From the NCBI RefSeq assembly GCF_025244765.1, contig NZ_CP104209.1:1673501-1737500 (forward strand): DNA of 64,000 bases. Reading direction: 5' to 3'. The stretch is from Empedobacter stercoris. Lineage in GTDB: Bacteria; Bacteroidota; Bacteroidia; Flavobacteriales; Weeksellaceae. The translations under genes and the position numbers were made by a program. Shown in pieces: positions 44,522 to 53,259 of the stretch. The stretch's first letter is position 1; each line of letters begins with the position of its first letter. Under the pieces are notes generated by a model. The model was given only the letters and a program-made list of their open reading frames with translations, had not been told where the DNA came from and made no database searches.

Positions 44522-45525
44522 TATTTGATTTTTTCTGATAACTCTAACATACGATTAATCGAAGCCAATGCTTTTATACGCAAACTTTCTTCAATTTGTA
44601 TTTCTGGTAGTTCATATTTCATACACAAATACAACTTTTCTAACGTTGATAATTTCATATAAAAACACTCAGAACAATTACACGATTCATCTTGAACCAA
44701 AGCTGGAATCAACTTCTTATTAGGTGCTAATTTTTGCATCTCATGTAAAATTCCTTCTTCTGTCGCTACGATAAATTCTGTCGCTTCATTTTCTACCACA
44801 TAATCCAACAAACGAGAAGTTGAACCAATAAAATGAGCAAATTTCAATAAATCTTCTTGCGCTTCTGGATGAGCAATTAATTTTGCATTTGGATTTTCTG
44901 CCATTTGTTGCGCAATTCTTTCCAACGAAAAAGCCTCATGAACGATACAAGCGCCATCCCATAAAATCATGTTACGCTTACAAACCTGATTTAAATAACG
45001 CCCTAAATTACGGTCTGGTGCAAAAATAATCTCTTGATCTTCTGGCAACGAATTGATAATCGCTTCTGCATTAGAAGAAGTCACAATAATATCTGATTCC
45101 GCTTTAACACCTGCATCACAATTGATATAACTTACCACAATCGCATTTGGATGTTGCTCTCGCAAGCCACGCAAACCTTCTGCCGAACAAGAATCTGCCA
45201 ACGAACAACCTGCTTTTGTATCTGGAAGAACAACTTTTTTTGAAGGATTAAGAATCTTCGCAGCTTCTGCCATAAAATGAACACCACAAAAAACAATCAT
45301 ATCAGCTTCTGTTTTAGCTGCTGCTCGAGCTAATTGCAACGAATCGCCTAAATAATCTGCTAAATCCTGAATTTCACCCGATTGATAATAATGCGCTAAA
45401 ATTACTGCATTTTTTTCTTTGCGTAATTTATTAATCTCTGCAACTAAATCGGTTCCTTTCGGAATTTCTATATCCAAATAACCCTTATGCTCTAACTTTT
45501 CTATCGCTTGTTCTAATGTCTTCAT
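44521..45525 (-). CDS. nadA: Quinolinate synthase (4Fe-4S)
   Basis: 334 residues. It joins iminoaspartate and dihydroxyacetone phosphate to quinolinate using a 4Fe-4S cluster. Seen: AVILAHYYQSGEIQDLADYLGDSLQLARAAA, DMIVFCGVHFMAEAAKILNPSKKVVLPDTKAGCSLADSC (Cys ligands), and DESCNCSECFYMKLSTLEKLY (C-terminal Cys). It is the first enzyme gene of the nad unit and lies 19 nt after a C1-peptidase gene, on the same strand. Confidence 0.97.
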   Translation of the reverse strand: MKTLEQAIEKLEHKGYLDIEIPKGTDLVAEINKLRKEKNAVILAHYYQSGEIQDLADYLGDSLQLARAAAKTEADMIVFCGVHFMAEAAKILNPSKKVVLPDTKAGCSLADSCSAEGLRGLREQHPNAIVVSYINCDAGVKAESDIIVTSSNAEAIINSLPEDQEIIFAPDRNLGRYLNQVCKRNMILWDGACIVHEAFSLERIAQQMAENPNAKLIAHPEAQEDLLKFAHFIGSTSRLLDYVVENEATEFIVATEEGILHEMQKLAPNKKLIPALVQDESCNCSECFYMKLSTLEKLYLCMKYELPEIQIEESLRIKALASINRMLELSEKIK

Positions 45526-45544
45526 TTTATCGTTTTGTGTATAA

Positions 45545-46663
45545 TTATTTTATTCCTAATTGCTTCTTTACCTTTTCTGACAAAGCATCTTTGTGTACTG
45601 TAAAAGCAATTGATTTCATTCTAAAAAAAGGTTTAGACATGTAAATATGTCCATTATTTCCTAAATTTTCTGTTCCCCAAGAATTTTTCACATCATAATA
45701 TTGATTTCCTAATTGATCTCTTAAAATTCCTGTGATATGCATCAAATGGTCATCTTGTGTTGACAAATCCTCGAAAGCTGCTTGACGTTCTTCTGCAGAA
45801 ACCCATTTTTCTGGCAAAATTTCCACAAAATAATCAGATTCTAAACCTTCTGAAGGCCAAACGGCTAAACCATACTTTTTAGAAAACGTTTTTTCTGAAA
45901 CATCTGTATCAAATGCAGCAGTAAATCCATTGTATAACGCTTCATCTAACACTTTCATGTATTCATCTAATGGCAAATTGTAGTACGAACCATTCGAGAA
46001 ATTATCTGGCACTTGTAAAATAAATTGAGAATAATACGGTGCTTGTTGAAACGATGTAAGTGTAACATAATCGTCTGGATTAATTTTTAAGAATTTCGCA
46101 AATTCCTGTGGTGTATATTCTTTTCCTTCGAATTTAAATACTGTTGGAGGAACACCTAATTTTTGATTTAATTTTTGATCGAAATTATTTTTCCAATCAG
46201 TTGTTAAGTATTTTTTTGGATTCTTTACAATCGAATCTAAATCTGTTTTTAATTCTTTTACCAGTAATTCATGGTTATGTTTAGTTTCTGTGCCAACTGT
46301 AAAACCTGCGTATACTTCGTTTGGAACTAAACCATTTTTGCGAACAGAGTTCAATACATCATGTGATAATCCACCTTCACTAAATTGAGCTTTCCCTTGG
46401 CGATAAACATAATTATACGCTTTTACTGGATACGTAAAACGAACATTGTACATCTCTGATAAATCGACTTTTTTACCCGTTATACGTTTCACTTCCGACT
46501 CTAAAAAAGAGACCGTAGAAAATGACCAACATGTTCCTGTTTTTCCTTGCGAAATAACTGGAAGTGCCGAATTATTAACCAACTCTTTGAATTTGAATGG
46601 ACTTTCTTGTGCTGATGCTAATGCACTGACTAATGCAAAACTTGCAAGGATATATTTTTTCAC
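45545..46663 (-). CDS. C1-family cysteine peptidase (bleomycin-hydrolase/PepC type), exported
   Basis: 372 residues, start GTG at 46663 chosen because it yields a clean signal peptide (ending SALASAQ); the open frame upstream to 46744 is not signal-like and uses no good start. Papain-fold active site: Gln/Cys in PVISQGKTGTCWSFSTVSFLESE (near residue 45), His in LMHITGILRD and Asn in YYDVKNSWGTENLG. A bleomycin-hydrolase/aminopeptidase C relation is likely, but the signal peptide suggests an envelope protease. It lies upstream of nadA with a 19-nt gap, so it may share its promoter. Confidence 0.85.
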   Translation of the reverse strand: MKKYILASFALVSALASAQESPFKFKELVNNSALPVISQGKTGTCWSFSTVSFLESEVKRITGKKVDLSEMYNVRFTYPVKAYNYVYRQGKAQFSEGGLSHDVLNSVRKNGLVPNEVYAGFTVGTETKHNHELLVKELKTDLDSIVKNPKKYLTTDWKNNFDQKLNQKLGVPPTVFKFEGKEYTPQEFAKFLKINPDDYVTLTSFQQAPYYSQFILQVPDNFSNGSYYNLPLDEYMKVLDEALYNGFTAAFDTDVSEKTFSKKYGLAVWPSEGLESDYFVEILPEKWVSAEERQAAFEDLSTQDDHLMHITGILRDQLGNQYYDVKNSWGTENLGNNGHIYMSKPFFRMKSIAFTVHKDALSEKVKKQLGIK

Positions 46664-47096
46664 TTTGTGTTTGTTTATAAAACTCAAAAATAAAGTTATT
46701 TTATGAAGATTTGGTTGAAAGATGAAGAAAGTTAAAAATGACAATACATCACCTCGAGTGATTTTAGTTTCGATAGAAAAGAAAATTGTATGGAGAAAGA
46801 GGTATTAAAGCAATTCGTCAAGTTATCGAAACGTTAAAAAAGATGATTCATCATTTTAAACACTCAAACTGACGAACTAAAATTGATGAGATGATAAAAT
46901 CGATATAGAAATACGTTAGAAAAATTTCAAAAGGTTAATTACTAATTTTCTTTAAAATTTATAATTTTTCACTTTTAGAACAAATTATAAATCAAATCAG
47001 TATAAATATTCAATTTTTATACATCTAAAAATTAATTTGGCTTAAAATGCAATAAATCACTCAAAAAGCTATTAACTTTGCTCAAACATTACACAA
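46664..47096. other. Intergenic spacer between C1 peptidase and pyrEF
   Basis: 433 bp. It holds the divergent promoters of the two genes. In the middle an imperfect inverted pair (AATTCGTCAAGTT near 46817 and AAACTGACGAACT near 46867) could fold, but I see no gene or known RNA. Confidence 0.5.
47073..47080 (+). promoter_or_regulatory. -7 promoter box of pyrEF
   Basis: TAACTTTG fits TAnnTTTG, 16 nt before the ATG. No clear -33 TTG at the right spacing. Confidence 0.5.
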
Positions 47097-48452
47097 ATGC
47101 AACCAAGAGAAGATTTTTTATTGAAAGCTTACGAGCTGGGAATTATAAAATTTGGAAATTTCACTTTAAAAAGTGGTATAGAATCTCCTTTCTATGTCGA
47201 TTTAAGACCTTTGGCTTCAAGTCCACAATTATTAAAAACTTTAGCAAACAACTTATTAGATTTAGTAGAAGATGTTGACTACGATTTGATTTGTGGTGTG
47301 CCTTACGCAGCATTGCCAATGGCGACTACAATGAGTTTAACATCGAATATTCCTTTGATTATCAAACGTAAAGAGAATAAAGGATATGGAACTAAACGTA
47401 TGGTAGAAGGTGTTTTTTCCGAAGGACAATCTTGTCTTTTAGTAGAAGATGTAATTACATCTGGACAATCTTTATTAGAAACAATTGATCAAGTTGAACG
47501 TGAAGGTTTACGTGTAAAAGATTTGGTTGTTGTTTTGGATCGAGCACAAGGTGGTTCTGAAAAATTAAAAGAACAAGGTTACAATGTGAAGACATTATTC
47601 ACTATTCACGAAGTAATTGATATTTTACATAAATACCATCGCTTGACAGATGATGAGGCGAAAAAAATCAAAGACTTTTTAGCTTTACCTGCTGAAGCGG
47701 TACCTGCAAAACAACGTATTGCATTGGAGAACAAAAAAATTGTTCATCCTGTTGGAAAACGTTTGGTAGAATTAGCGCTTAAAAAACAATCAAACTTGAT
47801 TGCTTCTGCTGATTTGATTACTTCTGATGAAATTATTGATTTCGCAGGAAAAGTTGGTGATCATGTTGTTGCTTTAAAATTACATTCAGATATTATTCAA
47901 GATTTTTCGGATAACTTAATCGTTGAATTGAAAAAAATCGCACGCGAAAAAGAATTCTTATTATTTGAAGACCGCAAATTTGGAGATATCGGAAATACAC
48001 AAGAATTACAATTCAAGAAATCGATTTATAAAATTTCTGATTGGGCAGATTTGGTAACTGTTCACCCTATTGGAGGTTTAGAATCGTTGAAAGTTTTCGA
48101 AAACACTGGCGTAATTACAATTGTAGAAATGTCTTCGAAAGGAACATTAACAGATGATTATTACTTCACGAAAGCAATCAATGTTTCAGAACAATCGGGT
48201 AATGTTTTGGGTGCAGTTGCTCAACGTCAAATCCCAGATAATTTGTTATTGTTTACACCTGGTGTTAATATTTCTTCGACTGGAGATAGCAAAGGACAAC
48301 AATACAATACACCAGAATTGGTTTTCAAAAATTACCATACCGATTTTATGATTGTTGGTCGTGGAATTTACAAAGCTGCTGATGTAAAAACGGCTGCTAA
48401 AGAATACCAAACGTTAGGTTGGGTTTCTTACTTACAAAGTTTGAATGATTAA
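47097..48452 (+). CDS. pyrEF: Fused orotate phosphoribosyltransferase / orotidine-5'-phosphate decarboxylase (UMP synthase)
   Basis: 451 residues. N-terminal OPRT (about 1-210) has the PRPP loop LLVEDVITSGQSLLETI near 114-130 and LICGVPYAALPMATTMS; the C-terminal OMPDC (about 215-451) has ALKLHSDII near 260, LLFEDRKFGDIGNT near 288-301 (catalytic Asp/Lys set), EMSSKGTL and FTPGVNISSTGDSKGQQYNTPELVF with IVGRGIY. Both last steps of UMP synthesis are in one chain, in the order and motif style of eukaryotic UMPS rather than the separate bacterial pyrE and pyrF. No frameshift or linker defect is seen. Confidence 0.95.
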   Translation: MQPREDFLLKAYELGIIKFGNFTLKSGIESPFYVDLRPLASSPQLLKTLANNLLDLVEDVDYDLICGVPYAALPMATTMSLTSNIPLIIKRKENKGYGTKRMVEGVFSEGQSCLLVEDVITSGQSLLETIDQVEREGLRVKDLVVVLDRAQGGSEKLKEQGYNVKTLFTIHEVIDILHKYHRLTDDEAKKIKDFLALPAEAVPAKQRIALENKKIVHPVGKRLVELALKKQSNLIASADLITSDEIIDFAGKVGDHVVALKLHSDIIQDFSDNLIVELKKIAREKEFLLFEDRKFGDIGNTQELQFKKSIYKISDWADLVTVHPIGGLESLKVFENTGVITIVEMSSKGTLTDDYYFTKAINVSEQSGNVLGAVAQRQIPDNLLLFTPGVNISSTGDSKGQQYNTPELVFKNYHTDFMIVGRGIYKAADVKTAAKEYQTLGWVSYLQSLND

Positions 48453-48476
48453 AATTTAAATAAATTTCAAAAATAG

Positions 48477-48503
48477 AAAGCAAGCTGAATTCAGCTTGCT
48501 TTT
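48477..48503. terminator. Bidirectional intrinsic terminator
   Basis: Palindromic AAAGCAAGCTGA / TCAGCTTGCTTT stem with T-run between convergent pyrEF and the M28 gene. Confidence 0.88.
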
Positions 48504-48523
48504 TGTTTTTTATTTTTTTGAAT

Positions 48524-49978
48524 TTACTTCAATACAAATTTATGTGAAATAGAATTTCCTTGATTATCGGAAATTGTAGCTATATAAAATCCTGTTGAGA
48601 GATTAGACAAATTTACACTTCCTTTCGAATGCTCAGCATTCATCATTTTTATAGTTCGTCCAGTTGCATCAATAATTTTCACCGAAATTGCTGCTTTAAA
48701 ATTCACTTGATAATTTAATGTTTTATCTGTGATATATATTTTAGACGTTTCTTTTTCTATCGTTTCAGTTCCTAATTTCCCCGTTTGTTTCGCCGCTTCT
48801 ACAATATATTCGATCCCTAATTTCGTGAACTTAGCAGCATGTGTAGATGTACTTCCCATTGATGCATACGTATCGTTTATAGAATGAATATAAGGGTTAT
48901 CTTCATTCATTTTTGATTCAAAAGGCAATGTTGCTGCATAACCATTATTCGCCCAACTTGCGTGATCCGAACATCCATAACCACATTTTGACGTATCATA
49001 CGTAAATTGATGCATACCTGATTGATTGTACTCGTCCATCAATTGCATCAAAAAAGAGTTCAGATTAGCATCACAATACGCATCTGTCATTAATACAATA
49101 TCTTTTGCTGATCCTTTGTAATTCGTCATATCAAACTGTACATAACCAATTACATTTTTTTGATCCGTTGCATATTGCTTAGCGATTTCTCCCGAACCTA
49201 CTAAACCAATTTCTTCGGCTGCATACGCCATGATTTCTGTGGTACGTTGTGGCTTAAAGTTGTTTTTTAACAAAACACGCAAAACTTCTGTAATCGTAGC
49301 AATACCCGATGCGTTATCATCGGCTCCAGGCGCAAAAGATTGATCGCCACTCCATCCTATAGTCGAATCAGCATGTCCACCAATTATCACATATTCGTCT
49401 TTTTTTTCGTTCCCATTAATGGTTAATATCAATGATTTCATTGGTGTATTGACATGATCCACAATTTTCACCACAACATCAGTTCTACCTGCTTCTGCAA
49501 TCATTTGCTCCCAAACTTCTTTTATTTTCAGAATGGCATCGTTAGCTTCTTGACGCATGTGATAACGTGTTTTGAAACCTTCTAATAATAAAATCGTCTT
49601 TTCAATTTCTTTTACATCAACATCATTTAATGCTTTAGTTATAAAATCTTGTTCAGTTATGGTATAAGTAAATGGTTCATTTTTTTGAAAAACGATTGGT
49701 TGAATTGCTTGCAACGCTTCTTTTTTTGAAGATTGAAAAATATAACCATTTCCATGTGCAAATTTCTCTTTCAAATCTTCTGTAATCGCTGGATGAAAAT
49801 AAATTGCTGAAAGATTATCTTTTGAAGATAAAATCTGAATAGAATCTGGTTGATTTCTTTGTAAGATTGACGCATTTTCTGTTTCCATTGTCGCATAAAT
49901 AAAATCTGGTTTGATTTGTGCGAAGGAAAAAAATCCATTCAACAAAAGAGGAGAAAGGAATAAAAGTTTATTCTTCAT
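48524..49978 (-). CDS. M28-family metallopeptidase with T9SS type A sorting domain
   Basis: 484 residues. Signal peptide ends NGFFSFAQ. The zinc-peptidase domain shows YVIIGGHADSTIG (first His), PGADDNASGIATITEVLRVL (Asp), YAAEEIGLVGSGEIAKQY (Glu pair) and DHASWANNGYAATLPFES (His). The last ~75 residues (from KIYITDKTLNYQVNF, ending GFYIATISDNQGNSISHKFVLK) are the typical C-terminal sorting domain of the type IX secretion system, which exports to the surface. Such M28 enzymes are aminopeptidases that supply amino acids from peptides. Confidence 0.92.
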   Translation of the reverse strand: MKNKLLFLSPLLLNGFFSFAQIKPDFIYATMETENASILQRNQPDSIQILSSKDNLSAIYFHPAITEDLKEKFAHGNGYIFQSSKKEALQAIQPIVFQKNEPFTYTITEQDFITKALNDVDVKEIEKTILLLEGFKTRYHMRQEANDAILKIKEVWEQMIAEAGRTDVVVKIVDHVNTPMKSLILTINGNEKKDEYVIIGGHADSTIGWSGDQSFAPGADDNASGIATITEVLRVLLKNNFKPQRTTEIMAYAAEEIGLVGSGEIAKQYATDQKNVIGYVQFDMTNYKGSAKDIVLMTDAYCDANLNSFLMQLMDEYNQSGMHQFTYDTSKCGYGCSDHASWANNGYAATLPFESKMNEDNPYIHSINDTYASMGSTSTHAAKFTKLGIEYIVEAAKQTGKLGTETIEKETSKIYITDKTLNYQVNFKAAISVKIIDATGRTIKMMNAEHSKGSVNLSNLSTGFYIATISDNQGNSISHKFVLK

Positions 49979-50045
49979 AATATCATATTAGTGTGTAGAC
50001 AAATATAGTTGAATAATTATTTATCCTTTTTTATAAATAAAAAAA

Positions 50046-50065
50046 AATCCATCTTTCGATGGATT
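50046..50065 (-). terminator. Intrinsic terminator after trmB
   Basis: AATCCATC / GATGGATT with TTTC loop; on the minus strand a T-run follows. It is 5 nt after the trmB stop. Confidence 0.85.
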
Positions 50066-50070
50066 CTTCA

Positions 50071-50748
50071 TTAATATTTTAATTGGAACTTTATATAGGT
50101 AATCTTTTTACCTTCTTCCAAAAATTTCGATTCATAATAGGTTTGTACAGCTGTCACTATTTCTGGTATATCCGAATGGTCTGGGTGATAAACATCGTGT
50201 GTAGAACGAATCACTTCGTGCCCTTCGATATGAATAACACCATGTGTGTAACCATGTAAAAACTCAGAATCTGTTTTCAAATTAACTGTTCCATCTGGTT
50301 TCAAAATCTTGTTGTAACGTCTCAAAAACTCGGGATCAGTTAAACGATGTTTTGTTCTTCTGAATTTAATTTGTGGATCTGGGAAAGTAATCCAAATTTC
50401 GCTCACTTCATTTTCAGCAAAAAGATGGTCGATAATTTCGATTTGTGTTCTAAGAAATCCAGCGTTTTCAATTCCTTCATCTAAACATGTTTTTGCTCCA
50501 CGCCAAAATCTTGAACCTTTAATATCTACTCCGATAAAATTACGATCTTTGTCACGACGCGCCATTGCAACAGTATATTCTCCTTTTCCACAACCAAGTT
50601 CTAAAACAATTGGATGATCATTTTTAAAAAAATCCTTGTTCCAATTTCCTTTTAATGCAAAATTATTGATCGCTTCCTCTCGTGTTGGTTGAACAACATT
50701 CTGAAAAGTTTTATTTTCGTTAAATCTTCTGATTTTATCTTTTCCCAT
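50071..50748 (-). CDS. trmB: tRNA (guanine46-N7)-methyltransferase
   Basis: 225 residues, normal for TrmB. It methylates G46 of tRNA variable loop with SAM. SAM-binding motif VLELGCGKGEYTVAMARRDKDRNFIGVDIKGSRFWRGAK, FPDPQIKFRRTKHRL (tRNA contact) and DPEFLRRYNKILKPDGTVNLKTDSEFL are clear. The minus-strand transcript is single and ends at a short hairpin. Divergent from a small membrane-protein gene. Confidence 0.96.
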   Translation of the reverse strand: MGKDKIRRFNENKTFQNVVQPTREEAINNFALKGNWNKDFFKNDHPIVLELGCGKGEYTVAMARRDKDRNFIGVDIKGSRFWRGAKTCLDEGIENAGFLRTQIEIIDHLFAENEVSEIWITFPDPQIKFRRTKHRLTDPEFLRRYNKILKPDGTVNLKTDSEFLHGYTHGVIHIEGHEVIRSTHDVYHPDHSDIPEIVTAVQTYYESKFLEEGKKITYIKFQLKY

Positions 50749-50883
50749 TTCGGATATATTTTGCGCGAAATTACGAGATTTTGCTTAATCTAAAAAACTG
50801 TTCTAACAACACATAAATCTCAACAAATAGTAATTATGTAAAAAGGTTTGTTATTTTTGTAACGAAAAACTAAAATTAGAAAA

Positions 50884-51297
50884 ATGGATTTTATCAAACA
50901 ATTTCATAGTGGTTGGGCTTATCTTGTGATTTTGATGGGCGTTATCTTTGTGATTTCAACATTAATTTACGCGATTTCAAAAAAAGACACCAACACTACA
51001 ATCAAGAAAATCGGATTATTTACGACGATTACATTTCACGTACAATTGTTAATAGGACTAGTCTATTATATTATGATGTTTTCTGCCTTAGAACCATCAA
51101 ATATTATGTCTGATTCTGCTTTAAGATTAACATTCGTAGAGCACCCAATGATGATGATTGCTGGGGTTGTTTTTATGACAATTGCAAATGCAAAATTAAA
51201 ACGTTCGACAACCGTACCTATGAGTGTAGCAATTTTTGCTATCATCGGATTGGTTTGTATTTTAAGCAGAATTCCTTACCACGTTTGGTTTGCTTAA
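50884..51297 (+). CDS. Small four-helix membrane protein
   Basis: 137 residues with four membrane helices: GWAYLVILMGVIFVISTLIYAI, IGLFTTITFHVQLLIGLVYYIMMF, HPMMMIAGVVFMTIANAKL, and SVAIFAIIGLVCILSRIPYHVWF. Conserved His in TFHVQLL and EHPMMM plus the RIPYHVW end recall the small cytochrome-b-like or heme-related membrane proteins of Bacteroidota, but I do not have proof of heme binding. The gene is monocistronic with a terminator after it. Confidence 0.7.
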   Translation: MDFIKQFHSGWAYLVILMGVIFVISTLIYAISKKDTNTTIKKIGLFTTITFHVQLLIGLVYYIMMFSALEPSNIMSDSALRLTFVEHPMMMIAGVVFMTIANAKLKRSTTVPMSVAIFAIIGLVCILSRIPYHVWFA

Positions 51298-51316
51298 TCG
51301 TTTAGAATAAATTTAT

Positions 51317-51348
51317 AAAAAGAGTATTAAGTAATTAGTACTCTTTTT
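51317..51348 (+). terminator. Intrinsic terminator
   Basis: AAAAGAGTA / TACTCTTTT stem with inner loop and T-run, after the small membrane-protein gene. Confidence 0.75.
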
Positions 51349-51476
51349 ATTTTTTAAAAATTTCATAATTTTTTTATTCTAAATCCGTTATAAAACAAGT
51401 CGAGCAAATATACTTTTCAATTTTAAGAATATTTGGCATTCGATTTGAAAGAGATTTGTACAAACTAAGTAATAAA

Positions 51477-51950
51477 ATGAACTATATAAAATATCTATTC
51501 TCTTTGCTTTTGGTTTTTGTCACATTTAACCTAAGCGCACAGGATTTCCACACAGCGAATATCAAGGTTGATTACGAACAAGAAACAGGAACGCTCAATA
51601 TAACCGCACGTACTTTTACCAATCAATTGGAAAAAGCTGTTGGTGCAGATGTTTCGAATAAATCGAACTTTGAAAATAAGTTAAAAGCTTATGTAAACAG
51701 TAAAGTTGATGTCAAAGTAAATGGAAAAGCGTTGGGGACTTCGTATTACGGTTATCAAGTAAATGATAAATCGACACGAGTTTTCTTTAAGTTTGACAAA
51801 ATATCTGACATTAACACAATAGAGTTAAAAGTAGCTTTGTTAACTGATGTTTTTAGTGACCAACAAAATATTGTGACGTTTGATATTAAAAACAAAAAAG
51901 ACACAAAAATGTTAACAAGAAATAACGACACCGTAAAAATGTCTTTCTAA
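51477..51950 (+). CDS. DUF6702-family exported protein
   Basis: 157 residues from ATG 51477 (open frame starts 7 codons earlier). Signal peptide ends FNLSAQ. The domain reads DFHTANIKVDYEQETGTLNITARTFTNQLEKAVGA, KLKAYVNSKVDVKVNGKAL, then a strand-rich end, as in DUF6702, a family widespread in Flavobacteriia with unknown function. No cysteine or catalytic motif is present. It precedes the dacB gene in convergent orientation with a terminator between them. Confidence 0.78.
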   Translation: MNYIKYLFSLLLVFVTFNLSAQDFHTANIKVDYEQETGTLNITARTFTNQLEKAVGADVSNKSNFENKLKAYVNSKVDVKVNGKALGTSYYGYQVNDKSTRVFFKFDKISDINTIELKVALLTDVFSDQQNIVTFDIKNKKDTKMLTRNNDTVKMSF

Positions 51951-51956
51951 TAAATC

Positions 51957-51983
51957 AAAAGCCTTCCGAGTACGAAAGGCTTT
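51957..51983. terminator. Bidirectional intrinsic terminator
   Basis: AAAAGCCTT / AAGGCTTTT stem with a 9-11-nt loop between convergent DUF6702 and dacB genes. Confidence 0.8.
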
Positions 51984-51999
51984 TTTATTGTGAAAACTT

Positions 52000-53259
52000 T
52001 TAATAATGATCTCTCACAATTCTTAAGAGTTTTTCATTCTCATTTCTGATCCACGATAAATTTTTAACTGAATTATTATTCATTAAACTAAAAATAAGTG
52101 TTCGACCAGATTTAGTTTTCAAATAACCACTCAACGTTACATTATTACTTAATGTTCCTGTTTTAGCGTAAATATAGGGTTGCATCGTATCTCTGTATCT
52201 ATTTTTTATAGTTCCAGTTTTACCTCCAATTGGGAAAATAGAAAACAAACGTTCTTCTGGAAATTCGTTATACATTTTTTCTAAAACTTGTGAAAAACTT
52301 TGCGGTGTAAACAAATTGTAACGCGACAAACCAGAACCATCAAACCATTCGGGTTGCTGTTTCAACTCTTTTAATAAGTTTTGCTTTGCATACGCTATAA
52401 TTTCTGCAGCACTTAATTTCCCTGGTAATGTACTCGAAGCTAAAATCAATAAATGTTCTGCCAAAAAATTATCACTATTCTCCATCATTTCGCGGTAAAC
52501 ATCATCTGACTTCTGACTGTAAAAAACTTTTGCTTCTCTTGCCATTGGCGATTTGACCATATCAACTGGTTTACCCAAAATTTGCGACAATGATTTTTCG
52601 ATTACCGTTTCATTTACAATAAAGGGTACTTTTGCTGAACGTTTTTTGTTGCTGATATAAAATTTATTATCATAAAAACTCCTTGGTTCTGGCATCTCTC
52701 TAATTTCTGTTAATTCTTCGAAATAAGTAGGAAATGTTTTGATGGAATTCCCGTTTTTAGAAATAGACACTAAGTTTTCATGAATCGGGAACTGACTTCT
52801 TTCTGGTGAATAATTTTTTCTAAAATCATCCCAAGTCCATCCTGGTAAAAAAGATTCTTCATCAAAATTATTCCAATGAAAGATAAGTTTAGATCCATTA
52901 TTTTTCAAAAAGTCTACTGCTCGTGTATTTTTATATTTTGGGTGCAAAAATGTTGGATCTCCAGTCCCTTGTACATGTAATTCATCGTTAATTAATTGAT
53001 ATTTGAACGCAGGAATCGAATCATTCAACATCTTCATCGCTGTATAAAGGGTGAAGATTTTGGTGTTAGAAGCAGGAATAAAAAACTTGTTCCCATTGTA
53101 ATTATACAATTCTTCTTTTGTTATTGGATCATACAAATAGAATCCTGTAAATTGAGTCGAGTAGAAACCTGAGTTAAGATGCTGATCAATTAATTCTTTC
53201 TTCTGTGCACTTATTTGCACAGAAGAAAGAATTAAAAATATAATCAAAAAATACTTCAT
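52000..53259 (-). CDS. dacB: D-alanyl-D-alanine carboxypeptidase/endopeptidase (PBP4 type)
   Basis: 419 residues, signal peptide ending VQISAQ. The SxxK nucleophile appears as FIPASNTKIFTLYTAM (near residue 63), the SxN as ENSDNFLAEHL and the KTG as YAKTGTLSNNVTLSGYL; another KTG at GGKTGTIKNRY. The enzyme trims peptide cross-links of peptidoglycan in the periplasm. The start overlaps the stop of mscS-type gene by one base (coupled). No odd features. Confidence 0.93.
   Translation of the reverse strand: MKYFLIIFLILSSVQISAQKKELIDQHLNSGFYSTQFTGFYLYDPITKEELYNYNGNKFFIPASNTKIFTLYTAMKMLNDSIPAFKYQLINDELHVQGTGDPTFLHPKYKNTRAVDFLKNNGSKLIFHWNNFDEESFLPGWTWDDFRKNYSPERSQFPIHENLVSISKNGNSIKTFPTYFEELTEIREMPEPRSFYDNKFYISNKKRSAKVPFIVNETVIEKSLSQILGKPVDMVKSPMAREAKVFYSQKSDDVYREMMENSDNFLAEHLLILASSTLPGKLSAAEIIAYAKQNLLKELKQQPEWFDGSGLSRYNLFTPQSFSQVLEKMYNEFPEERLFSIFPIGGKTGTIKNRYRDTMQPYIYAKTGTLSNNVTLSGYLKTKSGRTLIFSLMNNNSVKNLSWIRNENEKLLRIVRDHY

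Noticed and set aside
46664..46744. Extension of the C1 peptidase frame upstream of the GTG
   Set aside because: It gives no signal peptide at the N-terminus; GTG 46663 produces a standard one.
46745..47070. Decayed gene or small RNA in the C1-peptidase/pyrEF spacer
   Set aside because: Only a 15-codon frame (MEKEVLKQFVKLSKR) and an imperfect inverted pair; no conserved feature recognisable by eye.
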